Shown here: piece after piece, positions 53,434 through 62,448 of the stretch
Layout: the number at the start of each line of letters is the position of its first letter
How positions within the stretch are numbered: the stretch's first letter is position 1
Origin: Bacteroidaceae bacterium
GTDB taxonomy: Bacteria; Bacteroidota; Bacteroidia; Bacteroidales; Bacteroidaceae
Assembly (NCBI GenBank): GCA_017470425.1
Contig: JAFUYT010000021.1
Span: 147,162-211,161 of the forward strand
DNA length: 64,000 nt
Direction: 5' to 3'
Translations under genes and position numbers: made by a program
The notes under the pieces: generated by a model
Database searches by the model: none
Told to the model about the DNA's origin: nothing
What the model saw: the letters and a program-made list of their open reading frames with translations, nothing else

Positions 53434-55590
53434 TTAGTCTTGATCCTTCTGGCTCTCTTCGAACTCCTTCTGGAGCTTCTGCTGCACATCCACGGGCACG
53501 AGCTCGTAGCTGGCGAACTTCATCACGAAGCTGGCGCGGCCGCCGGTGATGGAGCTGAGGGCTGTGGAGTAGCTGGACATCTCCTTCAAGGGCACCTTGG
53601 CGGTGAGCTTCTCGTAGCCGTTCTCGGAGGTCATGCCCATGATCATGCCGCGGCGGCCCTGCAGGTCACTCATCACGTCGCCCATCTTGTCGCTGGGCAC
53701 GAAGACATCGACATCGTAGATGGGCTCCAGCAGCTTCGGACCGGCCTCCTTGAAGGCCTGTGAGAAGGCATTGCGGCCAGCGAGCATGAAGGAGAGCTCG
53801 TTGCTGTCAACCGGGTGCATCTTACCGTCATAAACGATGACGCGGACGTCGCGGGCATAAGAACCCGTGAGCGGACCCTGCTCCATCTTGCCCATGATAC
53901 CCTTCAGAATAGCGGGCATGAAGCGGGCATCGATGGCACCGCCGACGACGCTGTTGATGAACACCAGCTTGCCGCCCCATTCCAGGTCGATAACCTCTTC
54001 GCTCTTGGCGTTGATGCGGAACTCCTGACCACCGAAGCGATAGACCTCGCTGACGGGCTGACCGTCGGCATAGGGCTCGATGATGAGGTGCACCTCGCCG
54101 AACTGACCGGCACCGCCGGACTGCTTCTTGTGGCGATAGTCGGAGCGGGCAGCCTTCGTGATGGTCTCGCGGTAGGGGATGCGGGGCTCGTCATAGACAA
54201 TCTGGATCTTATCGTTGTTCTCCATGCGCCATTTCAGCGTGCGCAGATGGAACTCGCCCTGACCCTTCACCAGGATCTGGCGCAGCTCCTTGCTTTGCTC
54301 GACGACCCACGTGGGATCCTCCTGCGACATGCGCTGGAGCACGTTCATCATCTTCTCCGTCTCTGCCTCGTTGGCAGCACGGATGGCGCGGATGTACTTG
54401 GGTTCGGGGTACTTGATGAAGGCGAAGCGGTTATCGCAGTCCTTGCCGTTGAGGGTGTTACCCGTCTTCACGTCCTTCAGCTTCACGGAGCAGCCGATGT
54501 CACCGGCTACGAGTTCGCTGACCTTCGTGCGGTTGGCACCGGCGCAGACGAAGAGTTGCGCGATGCGCTCCTTCGAGCCGCGGTCGGCGTTCGTCAGGTC
54601 GTCGCCCTCGCGAACCACGCCGCTCATCACCTTGAAGTACTGCACCTCGCCGATATGGGGCTCCACAGCAGTCTTGAAGAAATAGAGGCTCGTGGGACCG
54701 TTCGCGTCGCACTTGACCTCCTCGCCGCGCGTGTTGTGCACGACAGGCATCTGATCCACGAAGGGAACCACATTGCCCAGGAACTCCATCAGACGGCGCA
54801 CGCCCATGTCCTTTCCTGCGCAGACGCAGAAGACGGGGAACATACCGCGGCTGGCCAGACCGGCGCGGATGCCGTCGCGCATCTCGTCCTCGCTGAGCTC
54901 CTCGGTCTCGAAGAACTTCTCCATCAGCGTCTCGTCGTGCTCGGCAGCAGCCTCCACGAGCGTCTTATGCATCTCGGTAGCCTTGTCGAGCTGGTCGGCG
55001 GGGATGTCCTCGATGATGGGCGCACCGCCCTCGGGCTTCCACGAATACTTCTTCATCAGCAGCACGTCGATGACGGCGTTGAAGTCCGGACCGGTCTTCA
55101 CGGGGTACTGCACGGGCACCACCTTGGAGCCGTAGATGCTCTGCAGCTGCTCCAGCAGATGGTCGTAGTCGAACTCCTCGTCCAGGCGGTTCACCAGGAA
55201 GATGACGGGCTTCTGCATCTTCTCCGTCAGGCGGAAGTGGTTCTGCGTGGCCACCTCGGGGCCTGCAGCGCCGTTGAGCAGGATGATCGTCGTGTCCGTC
55301 ACGCCCATCGCCGTGAGGGCTGCACCGGCGAAGTCATCGGAGCCCGGGCAGTCGATGATGTTCAGCTTCTTGTTGTTCCACTCGACATGGAACGGCGTAG
55401 CGAAGACCGAGTAGCCGTACTCCTGCTCCACAGGCAGATAGTCCGAGACGGTGTTCTTCTGCGTGATGCGTCCGCGACGCGAGATGATGCCGCTCTCGAA
55501 GAGCAGCGCTTCCGTGAGGGTGGTTTTACCCGACCCGTCACTGCCAAGCAAGGCAATGTTCTTGATTTCTTTCGTCTGATAGGTCTTCAT
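53434..55590 (-). CDS. EF-G paralogue (EF-G2-like), with altered GTPase motifs
   Basis: A 718-residue translation-factor GTPase resembling elongation factor G in all five domains (domain IV: KKQSGGAGQFGEVHLIIEP; domain V: PIYDVDVFVPSDKMGDVMSD). The P-loop is present (GSDGSGKT, 16-23), but the G3 motif DTPGH is DCPGS (80-84), so the catalytic histidine is serine, and the G2 RGITI box is replaced by YGYSV. G4 is NRLD. As I recall, Bacteroides thetaiotaomicron has an EF-G2 that translocates without GTP hydrolysis and matters under carbon starvation. This protein is probably its counterpart; a second, canonical EF-G should exist elsewhere. Confidence 0.88.
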   Translation of the reverse strand: MKTYQTKEIKNIALLGSDGSGKTTLTEALLFESGIISRRGRITQKNTVSDYLPVEQEYGYSVFATPFHVEWNNKKLNIIDCPGSDDFAGAALTAMGVTDTTIILLNGAAGPEVATQNHFRLTEKMQKPVIFLVNRLDEEFDYDHLLEQLQSIYGSKVVPVQYPVKTGPDFNAVIDVLLMKKYSWKPEGGAPIIEDIPADQLDKATEMHKTLVEAAAEHDETLMEKFFETEELSEDEMRDGIRAGLASRGMFPVFCVCAGKDMGVRRLMEFLGNVVPFVDQMPVVHNTRGEEVKCDANGPTSLYFFKTAVEPHIGEVQYFKVMSGVVREGDDLTNADRGSKERIAQLFVCAGANRTKVSELVAGDIGCSVKLKDVKTGNTLNGKDCDNRFAFIKYPEPKYIRAIRAANEAETEKMMNVLQRMSQEDPTWVVEQSKELRQILVKGQGEFHLRTLKWRMENNDKIQIVYDEPRIPYRETITKAARSDYRHKKQSGGAGQFGEVHLIIEPYADGQPVSEVYRFGGQEFRINAKSEEVIDLEWGGKLVFINSVVGGAIDARFMPAILKGIMGKMEQGPLTGSYARDVRVIVYDGKMHPVDSNELSFMLAGRNAFSQAFKEAGPKLLEPIYDVDVFVPSDKMGDVMSDLQGRRGMIMGMTSENGYEKLTAKVPLKEMSSYSTALSSITGGRASFVMKFASYELVPVDVQQKLQKEFEESQKDQD

Positions 55591-55742
55591 AGACGGTAAA
55601 GGTATTTAGTTGATAAGTTTATAAGTGGCTCTTCGGATGAGGCAATAAGCCCCCGTTTTGACAGCTTCAGAGACCCTTTCGGGGCTCATTTCCTGCAAAA
55701 ACGGTCGCAAGTTAGCAATAAATATTCAAACTCCGCTCATCT

Positions 55743-55776
55743 TTTGACCTTTTTTAGCGAAAAACACGTAACTTTG
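55743..55776 (+). promoter_or_regulatory. Promoter for hemW
   Basis: TTTG (55743-55746), 22 nt, TAACTTTG (55769-55776). It supports translation from the TTG at 55813 rather than the frame start at 55744. Confidence 0.6.
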
Positions 55777-55796
55777 CGCCGCAGAACCTATATCTT

Positions 55797-55810
55797 TCAA
55801 CTTTCAACTC
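55797..55810 (+). repeat. Short heptanucleotide tract before hemW
   Basis: Two copies of TTCAACT, ending 2 nt before the TTG start. Confidence 0.6.
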
Positions 55811-55812
55811 CC

Positions 55813-57171
55813 TTGGCGGGCCTCTACATCCACATCCCCTTCTGTCGCTCCCGCTGCGCCTACTGCGACTTCTACTCCACCACCCGCGAGGCGGAGGCGG
55901 CCACCTACGTCGATGCCCTCTGCCGCGAGATGGAGGCCCGCCGCTGTGAGCTTCCTCACGCGCGCGTACATTCTATATATATAGGCGGCGGCACACCCTC
56001 CGTGCTCCCCCCCTCCCTCCTCCACCGCATCCTCGACCGCGCCCGCGCCCTCTACGACGTGGCCGACGATGCCGAGGTGACCGTGGAGATGAATCCCGAC
56101 GATTGGCCCCTCTCTAACTCCCCCCGTGGGGGGGAGGACTCCATTACCTCTGAAGACAAGAATGAAGACATAGGCTATGCGGCCCTCCCCCCCACGGGGG
56201 GAGCGGGGAGAGGGGCCTTCAACAGAGTCTCCCTCGGCATCCAGACCTTCGACGACTCCCTCCTGCGCCTCATCCGCCGTCGCCACGACGCCGCCACAGC
56301 CATCCGTGCCGTGCAGCATCTGCAAGCCGCCGGCATCGCGAACATCAGCATCGACCTCATCTACGGCCTCCCCGGCCAGACCCTCGAGCAGTGGGAGCAC
56401 GACCTCGACACCGCCTTCTCCCTCGGCATCCAGCACCTCTCGGCCTACGCCCTCAGCTACGAGCCCGGCACCGCCCTCACCCGCTGGCGCGACGAAGGCC
56501 GCATCCGCGAAGCCACCGACGAGCTCTCCGTACAGATGTACCAGCGCCTCTGCCAGCGCGCCCGTGGCGCCGGCTTCGAGCACTACGAGATCTCCAACTT
56601 CGCCCTCCCCGGCTTCGCCTCCCGCCACAACAGCAGCTATTGGACCGCCGTCCCCTACCTCGGCTTCGGCCCCGGTGCCCACAGCTACGACGGCCACCGC
56701 ACCCGCCGCGCCAATCCCCCCAGCCTCACCGCCTACCTCGCCCACTGGCTCTCCCCCACCACTAATCCCGCATCCCCTCCCACTAATCCAGCATCCCCCA
56801 CCGCTAATCCAGCATCCGCTCCCTCTGGTTCCGCATCCCCCACCATTAATCCAGCATCCGCCCCCTCTGGTTCCGCGCTTCCGCCCGCCGATAGCGCATC
56901 GCGTTTTCATCGCGATGCCTCTCCCACCCTCGAGCACCTCACCGACGATGAGCTCTACGACGAAGCCGTCATGTGCGGCCTGCGCACAGCGCGCGGCATC
57001 GACCTCGACAGCCTCGCCGCCCGCTTCGGCGCCCAACGCTTCCGCTACCTCCTCCGCCAGGCAGCCCCCCACCTCCACGCCGCCCGCCTCGTCAACCGCG
57101 ACCATCACCTCCGCCTCACCGAGCAATCGCTCATGATCTCCGACGACATCATGAGCGACCTGATGGCATAG
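55813..57171 (+). CDS. hemW: Radical SAM heme chaperone HemW (coproporphyrinogen-oxidase-like), with two repeat insertions
   Basis: A radical SAM protein of the HemW/HemN family thought to deliver heme. Family start (TTG) LAGLYIHIPFCRSRCAYCDF gives the CxxxCxxC iron-sulfur site; GGGTPS, EMNPDD, NRVSLGIQTFDDSLL and IDLIYGLPGQTLEQWEHDL follow. Two additions are unusual. Residues 98-135 (PLSNSPRGGEDSITSEDKNE onward) are encoded by a palindromic element and replace the short helix expected between EMNPDD and FNRVSLG. Residues 315-363 are seven copies of a seven-residue repeat (NPAS type) before LTDDELYDE. Length is 452 residues against about 375-380 for usual members. The frame is intact, so the protein may still work. 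Confidence 0.88.
   Translation: MAGLYIHIPFCRSRCAYCDFYSTTREAEAATYVDALCREMEARRCELPHARVHSIYIGGGTPSVLPPSLLHRILDRARALYDVADDAEVTVEMNPDDWPLSNSPRGGEDSITSEDKNEDIGYAALPPTGGAGRGAFNRVSLGIQTFDDSLLRLIRRRHDAATAIRAVQHLQAAGIANISIDLIYGLPGQTLEQWEHDLDTAFSLGIQHLSAYALSYEPGTALTRWRDEGRIREATDELSVQMYQRLCQRARGAGFEHYEISNFALPGFASRHNSSYWTAVPYLGFGPGAHSYDGHRTRRANPPSLTAYLAHWLSPTTNPASPPTNPASPTANPASAPSGSASPTINPASAPSGSALPPADSASRFHRDASPTLEHLTDDELYDEAVMCGLRTARGIDLDSLAARFGAQRFRYLLRQAAPHLHAARLVNRDHHLRLTEQSLMISDDIMSDLMA
56106..56217. repeat. Double-hairpin palindromic element, copy 4, inside hemW
   Basis: About 112 bp, inverted relative to the copy at 577-678. Arms GCCCCTCTCTAACTCCCCCC and GGGGGGAGCGGGGAGAGGGG. The element is translated in frame without a stop. 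Confidence 0.85.
56755..56901 (+). repeat. 21-bp tandem repeat coding a heptapeptide array in hemW
   Basis: Seven in-frame units: PTTNPAS, PPTNPAS, PTANPAS, APSGSAS, PTINPAS, APSGSAL, PPADSAS. Confidence 0.9.
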
Positions 57172-57254
57172 CCTACAAAACAACATTGATCATTACTACC
57201 ATCATAAAATAAAATATATCAGCAGGAGGCGGACTGAACACCGCAAGCTTTGAG
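57172..57254. other. A/T-rich gap after hemW
   Basis: No gene seen. It holds an A/T-rich stretch (ATCATAAAATAAAATATATC) and leads straight into the 22-bp array. Confidence 0.5.
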
Positions 57255-57562
57255 CAACAACCCCATGTCCTGTCGGGACACACATCAAGCCCTGCGCCGC
57301 CACACCCCACAACGCATCAAGTGGATCACCTTGGTGATCCACCCTAAACGACGCGTCCTTCTGCGCTACACCTCGTGTCCTTTCAGGTGGATCACCTTGG
57401 TGATCCACCCAACACCATCTGCCCCTCCGCCCGACACGCCCTGTCTCGTCAGCCAACGGCCCGCAGCCCTTCAGCCAACACCTCCCGTTCCGTCTGCCAA
57501 CACCTCCCGTCCCGTCAGCCAACACCCTCTATCCCATCAGCCAACACCATCTGCCCTTTCGG
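57255..57562. repeat. Degenerate 22-bp tandem array between hemW and xseA
   Basis: Fourteen consecutive 22-bp units in strict phase. The best-kept units (from 57409) are of the form CCAACACC, then a pyrimidine-rich part, then TCAG. Two units, 57321-57342 and 57387-57408 (exactly three periods apart), are identical to each other and palindromic: GTGGATCACC, TT, GGTGATCCAC. No spacers or cas genes are present. Confidence 0.85.
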
Positions 57563-57570
57563 CAGATGGT
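57546..57570. terminator. Hairpin at the end of the array
   Basis: A perfect 10-bp stem ACCATCTGCC/GGCAGATGGT with loop CTTTC, close to the end of xseA. No clear T-run. Confidence 0.5.
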
Positions 57571-57594
57571 AGTACACCTGTACATTGCCGATGT

Positions 57595-58926
57595 TTACGA
57601 CGGGTTGTGGGGGGCTTTATGGTTTACGGTGGCCTCGAGGGTGCCGTCGGCGAGACGGGTGGTGAGGGTGTCGCCGGAGCGGACGTCGGCGACGGAGCGG
57701 AGGAGGCGGCCGTCGGAGGTGTAGGTCAGGGAGTAGCCGCGACGCAGGAGGAGGACGGGGTCGAGGGCGGCGAGGCGGGTGTCGAGGGTCTGTAGCCGGA
57801 ACCGGGCGCTTTGCAGGCGGAGCTGCGAGGCTTGTGAGAGGCGCGTCTGCAACAGCTCCACGCGATGCGCTGCGGCGAGGAGACGCTGACGGGGTGCTGC
57901 GCTCAGGCGCAGCGCGACTTGTTCGAGGCGCCGCAGCTGACGCTCATGCACGAGGGCGAAGGAACGGGGAAGGAGCGTGGAGAGACGCAGGAGGCGCTGC
58001 CGCTCATTCTCCACGCAGAGGCGCGCCAGCTGTGTGATGCGGCTCTGATAGTCCTGCAGGGCGGCGAGGAGCTGGGCTTGGTGCTCGATGAGGAAGGCGG
58101 CAGCGGCCGTGGGGGTCTTCACGCGGGTGTGGGCCACGAAGTCCAGCACCGTCTCGTCGCGCTCATGCCCGATGCCCACGATGACGGGCAACGGCATCTG
58201 CGCCACGGCGGCCGCCAGCGAGTAGGTGTCGAAATCGGAGAGGTCGCTGGTGGCGCCGCCGCCGCGGATGATGACGACGCAGTCCCACTGCTCGGCCTCG
58301 TCGGCGATGGCCGCCAGGGCGGCCAGCACGCTCTCCTCGACATTGGCGCCCTGCATCGTGGCGGGAAAGAGGCGGATGTCGAAATGCAACCCGTACTCGT
58401 TCTGTTGCAGCTGGTTGCAGAAGTCGCCATAGCCTGCTGCACCTGCCGACGAGACGACGGCGATGCGCCTCAGGAGCGTGGGCAGCGGCAGCGAGCGGTT
58501 GTCCTCGAGGATGCCGTCGGCCTCTAACTGCGCCAGGATCTCACGGCGCCGGCGCGCCATGTCGCCCATCGTGTAGGACGGGTCGATGTTCACGATGTTC
58601 AGCGAGAAGCCGTACAGCTCATGGAACTCCACTGTCACCTGCACGCGCACCTTCAGCCCCGCGCGGAGACGCTCACCAGTGGCGCGCTCGAAGAGGGGCG
58701 CCAGGAGATGATAGGTGCGCGCCCACATCGTGCCGCGGGCTTTGGCCACGAGCGCACGCCCCGCAGCATCCTTCTGGATGAACTCCACGTAGAAATGTCC
58801 GTTCTGCGCCAGTCGCGCCTCGGCGAGCTCGGCTTCGAGCCAGTACTCGCCGTCGAGCGTCTGCTCCAGCACAGAGCGCACGAGATTGTTGAGTTCGTAG
58901 AGGGTGAGCGTCTCGTTGTTCATCAT
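57595..58926 (-). CDS. xseA: Exodeoxyribonuclease VII large subunit
   Basis: Degrades single-stranded DNA from either end as part of ExoVII. The 443-residue product begins with an OB-fold (LYELNNLVRSVLEQTLDGEY, WLEAELAEARLAQNGHFYVE) and has the catalytic-domain motifs AVVSSAGAAGYGDFCNQL, IRGGGATSDLSDFDTYSLA and GIGHERDETVLDFVAHTRVK, followed by a long coiled coil. The small subunit gene xseB, which is often next to it, is not seen on this strand in the following 420 bp. A -7 match (TACATTTG, complement of 58944-58951) is 18 nt before the start. Confidence 0.95.
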   Translation of the reverse strand: MMNNETLTLYELNNLVRSVLEQTLDGEYWLEAELAEARLAQNGHFYVEFIQKDAAGRALVAKARGTMWARTYHLLAPLFERATGERLRAGLKVRVQVTVEFHELYGFSLNIVNIDPSYTMGDMARRRREILAQLEADGILEDNRSLPLPTLLRRIAVVSSAGAAGYGDFCNQLQQNEYGLHFDIRLFPATMQGANVEESVLAALAAIADEAEQWDCVVIIRGGGATSDLSDFDTYSLAAAVAQMPLPVIVGIGHERDETVLDFVAHTRVKTPTAAAAFLIEHQAQLLAALQDYQSRITQLARLCVENERQRLLRLSTLLPRSFALVHERQLRRLEQVALRLSAAPRQRLLAAAHRVELLQTRLSQASQLRLQSARFRLQTLDTRLAALDPVLLLRRGYSLTYTSDGRLLRSVADVRSGDTLTTRLADGTLEATVNHKAPHNPS

Positions 58927-59048
58927 TCTTCAAGCTTGCGCTGCAAATGTACGCATATTTTGCGACCCGGCCATCTTCCTCTTCCATTATTTTGCAGCAT
59001 CAGGCATAGAAAATTGCGAACATCCATCCGACATTCATAAATCTTTAC

Positions 59049-59056
59049 TACCTTTG
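59049..59056 (+). promoter_or_regulatory. Promoter -7 element for the AspT-type transporter
   Basis: TACCTTTG, 61 nt before ATG 59118; no clear -33 element. Divergent from the xseA promoter. Confidence 0.55.
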
Positions 59057-59117
59057 CAGCGCTGTTTACGCGTACATTATTATTTATTATATATACATTG
59101 TCAATTATACATTGAAA

Positions 59118-60830
59118 ATGGATTGGCTTATCAACCTTTTTACCAACAGCGACTCCATCGCGCACATCGTGCTGCTCTACTCGCTGGTGATTGCCGTGGG
59201 CATCGCCCTCGGCCGTTTTAAGATCTTCGGTATCTCGCTCGGCGTGACCTTCGTGCTCTTCGCGGGCATCCTGGCCGGCCACATCGGCTTCACGGGCACG
59301 CCGGAGGTGCTGAACTACGTGCAGGACTTCGGCCTCATCCTCTTCGTCTATTGCATCGGCTTGCAGGTGGGTCCCGGTTTCTTCGAGAGCTTCGCCAAGG
59401 GCGGCATCACGGCGAATATGCTGGCGATGGGCATCGTGGGCCTGAACGTGGCGACGATGCTGGCGCTCTACTTCATCCTCTTCTACAACCCCGAGATCCG
59501 GGGCGGCGAGAACGTCTGGAACCTCTCGATGATGACGGGCGTGCTCTGCGGCGCCATCACCAACACGCCGGGCCTGGGTGCTGCCTCCGAGGCCGTGAAC
59601 ACCATCTACAAGGGTGCCGCCCAGATCCCGCAGATCGCCTCGGGCTACGCCTGCGCCTATCCCCTCGGCGTGGTCGGCATCATCGGCGCCACCATCGCCA
59701 TCCGCTATATCTGCCGCATCAGCCTGAAGAAGGAGGAGCAGCAGATCGAGCAGGAGATGAACGAGAACCCCCACGCCAAGCCCCACCGCATGACGCTGCG
59801 CGCCGAGAACAAGGCGCTGAGCGGACGCACCATCCTGCAGATCCGCGACTTCCTGAGCCGCAACTTCGTATGCTCGCGACTGCTCCATGAGGGCCACGTC
59901 ACCATCCCCAACCGCGACACCGTCATCACCGAGGGCGACCTGATGTACATCACCTGCGCCGAAGATGACTGGGAGGCAATCTCCGCCTTCATCGGACCTG
60001 TCGATCACGTGGAATGGGACGAGCAGGACGTGCAGATGGTCTCCAAGAACGTCCTCGTCACGCAGCCCTCCGTCAACGGCAAGACCTTCGGTCAGCTGCA
60101 CTTCTCCAGCGTCTATGGCGTCAACGTCACCCGCATCCACCGCAACGGCATGAACCTCTTCGCCGACCGCAACCTGCGCATCCAGATTGGCGACAAGCTC
60201 GTCTGCGTAGGCCCCGAGGACGCCATCGAGCGCGTGGCCAACATGCTGGGCAACGAGGTGAAGCGCCTCGACCACCCCAACCTCAGCGCCATCTTCATCG
60301 GCATCGTCGTGGGTATCGTCTTCGGAATGATGCCGATCGCGCTGCCCGGCGTGCCCACGCCCGTGAAGCTGGGTCTGGCCGGCGGTCCCCTCATCATCGC
60401 CATCCTCATCGGCCGCTTCGGCTACAGGGCGCACTTGGTCAGCTACACCACGACCTCTGCCAACCTGATGTTGCGCGAGTTCGGTCTGGTGCTGTTCCTC
60501 GCCTCCGTGGGCATCAAGGCCGGTGCCACGTTCTGGGACACCGTGATGCGCGGCGACGGCCTCACCTACGTCTGGGCCGGCTTCCTCATCACCGTCATCC
60601 CCATCCTCATCATCGGCGTGCTGGCACGCCTGAAGTACAAGCTCAACTACTTCACGCTGATGGGCCTCATCGCCGGTGCCACCACTGACCCGCCCGCCCT
60701 GGCCTACGCCAACCAGACGGCGAACAACGATGCGCCCGCCGTAGGCTACAGCACCGTCTATCCCCTCTGCATGTTCCTGCGCATCCTGACCGCGCAACTC
60801 ATCATCCTGCTGCTCTACAGCGTGGTATAA
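59118..60830 (+). CDS. AspT/YidE-type membrane transporter with RCK_C domains
   Basis: A 570-residue inner-membrane protein of the aspartate:alanine exchanger superfamily. Two membrane halves, each with the AspT duplication pattern ([20 protein letters not shown] with [32 protein letters not shown] with [14 protein letters not shown]), flank two cytoplasmic RCK_C-type domains ([20 protein letters not shown] and [20 protein letters not shown]). Substrate is unknown. Start ATG 59118 is chosen over a TTG 6 nt upstream. Confidence 0.9.
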   Translation: MDWLINLFTNSDSIAHIVLLYSLVIAVGIALGRFKIFGISLGVTFVLFAGILAGHIGFTGTPEVLNYVQDFGLILFVYCIGLQVGPGFFESFAKGGITANMLAMGIVGLNVATMLALYFILFYNPEIRGGENVWNLSMMTGVLCGAITNTPGLGAASEAVNTIYKGAAQIPQIASGYACAYPLGVVGIIGATIAIRYICRISLKKEEQQIEQEMNENPHAKPHRMTLRAENKALSGRTILQIRDFLSRNFVCSRLLHEGHVTIPNRDTVITEGDLMYITCAEDDWEAISAFIGPVDHVEWDEQDVQMVSKNVLVTQPSVNGKTFGQLHFSSVYGVNVTRIHRNGMNLFADRNLRIQIGDKLVCVGPEDAIERVANMLGNEVKRLDHPNLSAIFIGIVVGIVFGMMPIALPGVPTPVKLGLAGGPLIIAILIGRFGYRAHLVSYTTTSANLMLREFGLVLFLASVGIKAGATFWDTVMRGDGLTYVWAGFLITVIPILIIGVLARLKYKLNYFTLMGLIAGATTDPPALAYANQTANNDAPAVGYSTVYPLCMFLRILTAQLIILLLYSVV

Positions 60831-60832
60831 GA

Positions 60833-60874
60833 GAAAAGCATCGGGGGCCTCTGACGAGGCCCCCGATGCTTTTC
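60833..60874. terminator. Bidirectional terminator between transporter and gdhA
   Basis: Perfect 19-bp stem (GAAAAGCATCGGGGGCCTC with its complement) and loop TGAC. Confidence 0.93.
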
Positions 60875-60887
60875 TTATGCCAATCGT

Positions 60888-62225
60888 TTACACGATTCCC
60901 TGTGCCATCATCGCCTTGGCCACCTTCATGAAGCCTGCGATGTTGGCGCCCTTCACGTAGTTGACATAGCCGTCGGGCTCGGTGCCGTACTTCACGCACT
61001 GCGCGTGGATGGCGTGCATGATGCCGTGCAGCCGCTGGTCCACCTCCTCGGCGCTCCAGCTGATGTGCATCGCGTTCTGGCTCATCTCCAGTCCGCTGGT
61101 GGCCACGCCGCCCGCGTTCACGGCCTTGCCGGGCGCGAAGATCATCTTCGCCTCGATGAAGGCGTCGATAGCCTCCGGCGTGCAACCCATGTTGGAGATC
61201 TCGCCGACGCACTGGACACCGTTCTGGATGAGCTGGCGCGCATCGTCGCCGTTCAGCTCGTTCTGCGTGGCACACGGCAGTGCGATGTCGCACTTCACCT
61301 CCCACGGCTTCCGTCCGGCAAAGAACTGAGCCTCGGGGAACTCCTCGGCGTAGGGCGCGCAGATGTCATTTCCGCTGGCGCGCAGCTCCAGCATATAGTC
61401 GATCTTCTCGCCGCTGATGCCCGTGGGGTCGTAGATGTAGCCGTCCGGGCCGCTGATGGTGACGACCTTGGCGCCGAGCTGCGTGGCCTTCGTGGCAGCG
61501 CCCCAGGCGACATTGCCGAAGCCGCTGATGGCCACCGTCTTGCCCTTGATATCCCTGCCGTGGGTCGTCAGCATCTCATTCACGAAATAGAGACCACCGA
61601 AGCCCGTAGCCTCCGGGCGCACCAGCGAACCGCCGTACTCCAGCCCCTTGCCCGTGAGCACGCCGCTCCAGTCGCGCGTCAGCTTCTTGTACTGCCCGAA
61701 GAGATAGCCGATCTCGCGGGCACCCACGCCGATGTCGCCGGCCGGCACATCCACCTCGGGGCCGATGTGGCGATAGAGCTCGCTCATGAATGCCTGACAG
61801 AAGCGCATCACCTCGGCATCGCTCTTGCCGCGGATGCTGAAGTCGGAGCCGCCCTTGCCGCCGCCCATCGGCAGCGTCGTCAGCGCGTTCTTGAACGTCT
61901 GCTCGAAGCCCAGGAACTTCAGGATCGAGAGATTCACGGAGGCGTGGAAGCGCAAGCCGCCCTTGTACGGGCCGATGGCCGAGTTGAACTGCACGCGATA
62001 GCCCAGGTTCACCTGCACCTCGCCCTTGTCATCGACCCAGGGCACGCGGAACGTGATGATGCGCTCGGGCTCCACGAGGCGCTCGATCAGCTTCGCACGC
62101 TCGAACTCAGGATGCTGGTTATAGACTTCTTCGATACTCATGAGCACTTCGCGGACAGCCTGCAAGTACTCCTTCTCACCTGGATGCTTGGCCTCCAGGT
62201 TGGCCATGATGGTTTCAATCTTCAT
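60888..62225 (-). CDS. gdhA: Glutamate dehydrogenase, NADP-type
   Basis: Interconverts 2-oxoglutarate plus ammonia and glutamate. The 445-residue product has QFNSAIGPYKGGLRFHASVN with the substrate-binding lysine, TLPMGGGKGGSDFSIRGKSD with the catalytic region, VPAGDIGVGAREIGYLFGQY, and the dinucleotide fold VAISGFGNVAWGAATKATQL. The pattern is of the hexameric short type (GdhA), commonly NADP-linked in Bacteroidales; the cofactor is not proven by sequence alone. Confidence 0.96.
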   Translation of the reverse strand: MKIETIMANLEAKHPGEKEYLQAVREVLMSIEEVYNQHPEFERAKLIERLVEPERIITFRVPWVDDKGEVQVNLGYRVQFNSAIGPYKGGLRFHASVNLSILKFLGFEQTFKNALTTLPMGGGKGGSDFSIRGKSDAEVMRFCQAFMSELYRHIGPEVDVPAGDIGVGAREIGYLFGQYKKLTRDWSGVLTGKGLEYGGSLVRPEATGFGGLYFVNEMLTTHGRDIKGKTVAISGFGNVAWGAATKATQLGAKVVTISGPDGYIYDPTGISGEKIDYMLELRASGNDICAPYAEEFPEAQFFAGRKPWEVKCDIALPCATQNELNGDDARQLIQNGVQCVGEISNMGCTPEAIDAFIEAKMIFAPGKAVNAGGVATSGLEMSQNAMHISWSAEEVDQRLHGIMHAIHAQCVKYGTEPDGYVNYVKGANIAGFMKVAKAMMAQGIV

Positions 62226-62282
62226 GGTGTTGTTAACCGTTTTAAAGGATTGTAATAGGTAAGTTCAGTTCGTTTTCGAGAG

Positions 62283-62314
62283 CAAAATTACATCCTTTCG
62301 CTTATTCTACCAAA
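62283..62314 (-). promoter_or_regulatory. Promoter for gdhA
   Basis: TTTG (complement of 62311-62314), exactly 20 nt, TAATTTTG (complement of 62283-62290). Leader about 50 nt. Confidence 0.8.
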
Positions 62315-62343
62315 TAAAAGCATCATGAAATCGTATTTTTATG

Positions 62344-62351
62344 TACTTTTG
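62344..62351 (+). promoter_or_regulatory. Promoter -7 element for the gamma-CA-like gene
   Basis: TACTTTTG about 98 nt before ATG 62449; no good -33 element. Divergent from the gdhA promoter. Confidence 0.5.
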
Positions 62352-62411
62352 CACCCAAAATCCCTTCAATGCTCCGCTCGGCGCTTGCGACGCTTCGCCC
62401 TGCGAAGAACT

Positions 62412-62439
62412 TTCAACTCTCAACTGTCAACTCTCAACT
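62412..62439 (+). repeat. Heptanucleotide tract before the gamma-CA-like gene
   Basis: TTCAACT, CTCAACT, GTCAACT, CTCAACT, ending 9 nt before the start codon. Confidence 0.8.
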
Positions 62440-62448
62440 CCCTTCCTC

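Noticed and set aside
57202-57525. Minus-strand open frame of 107 codons with a VDHQGDP repeat
   Set aside because: It is a reading of the 22-bp array; the repeated peptide comes from the identical palindromic units three periods apart, and its start and ends have no gene features.
57255-57562. CRISPR array
   Set aside because: Units abut with no spacers and the unit sequence drifts; no cas genes are near.
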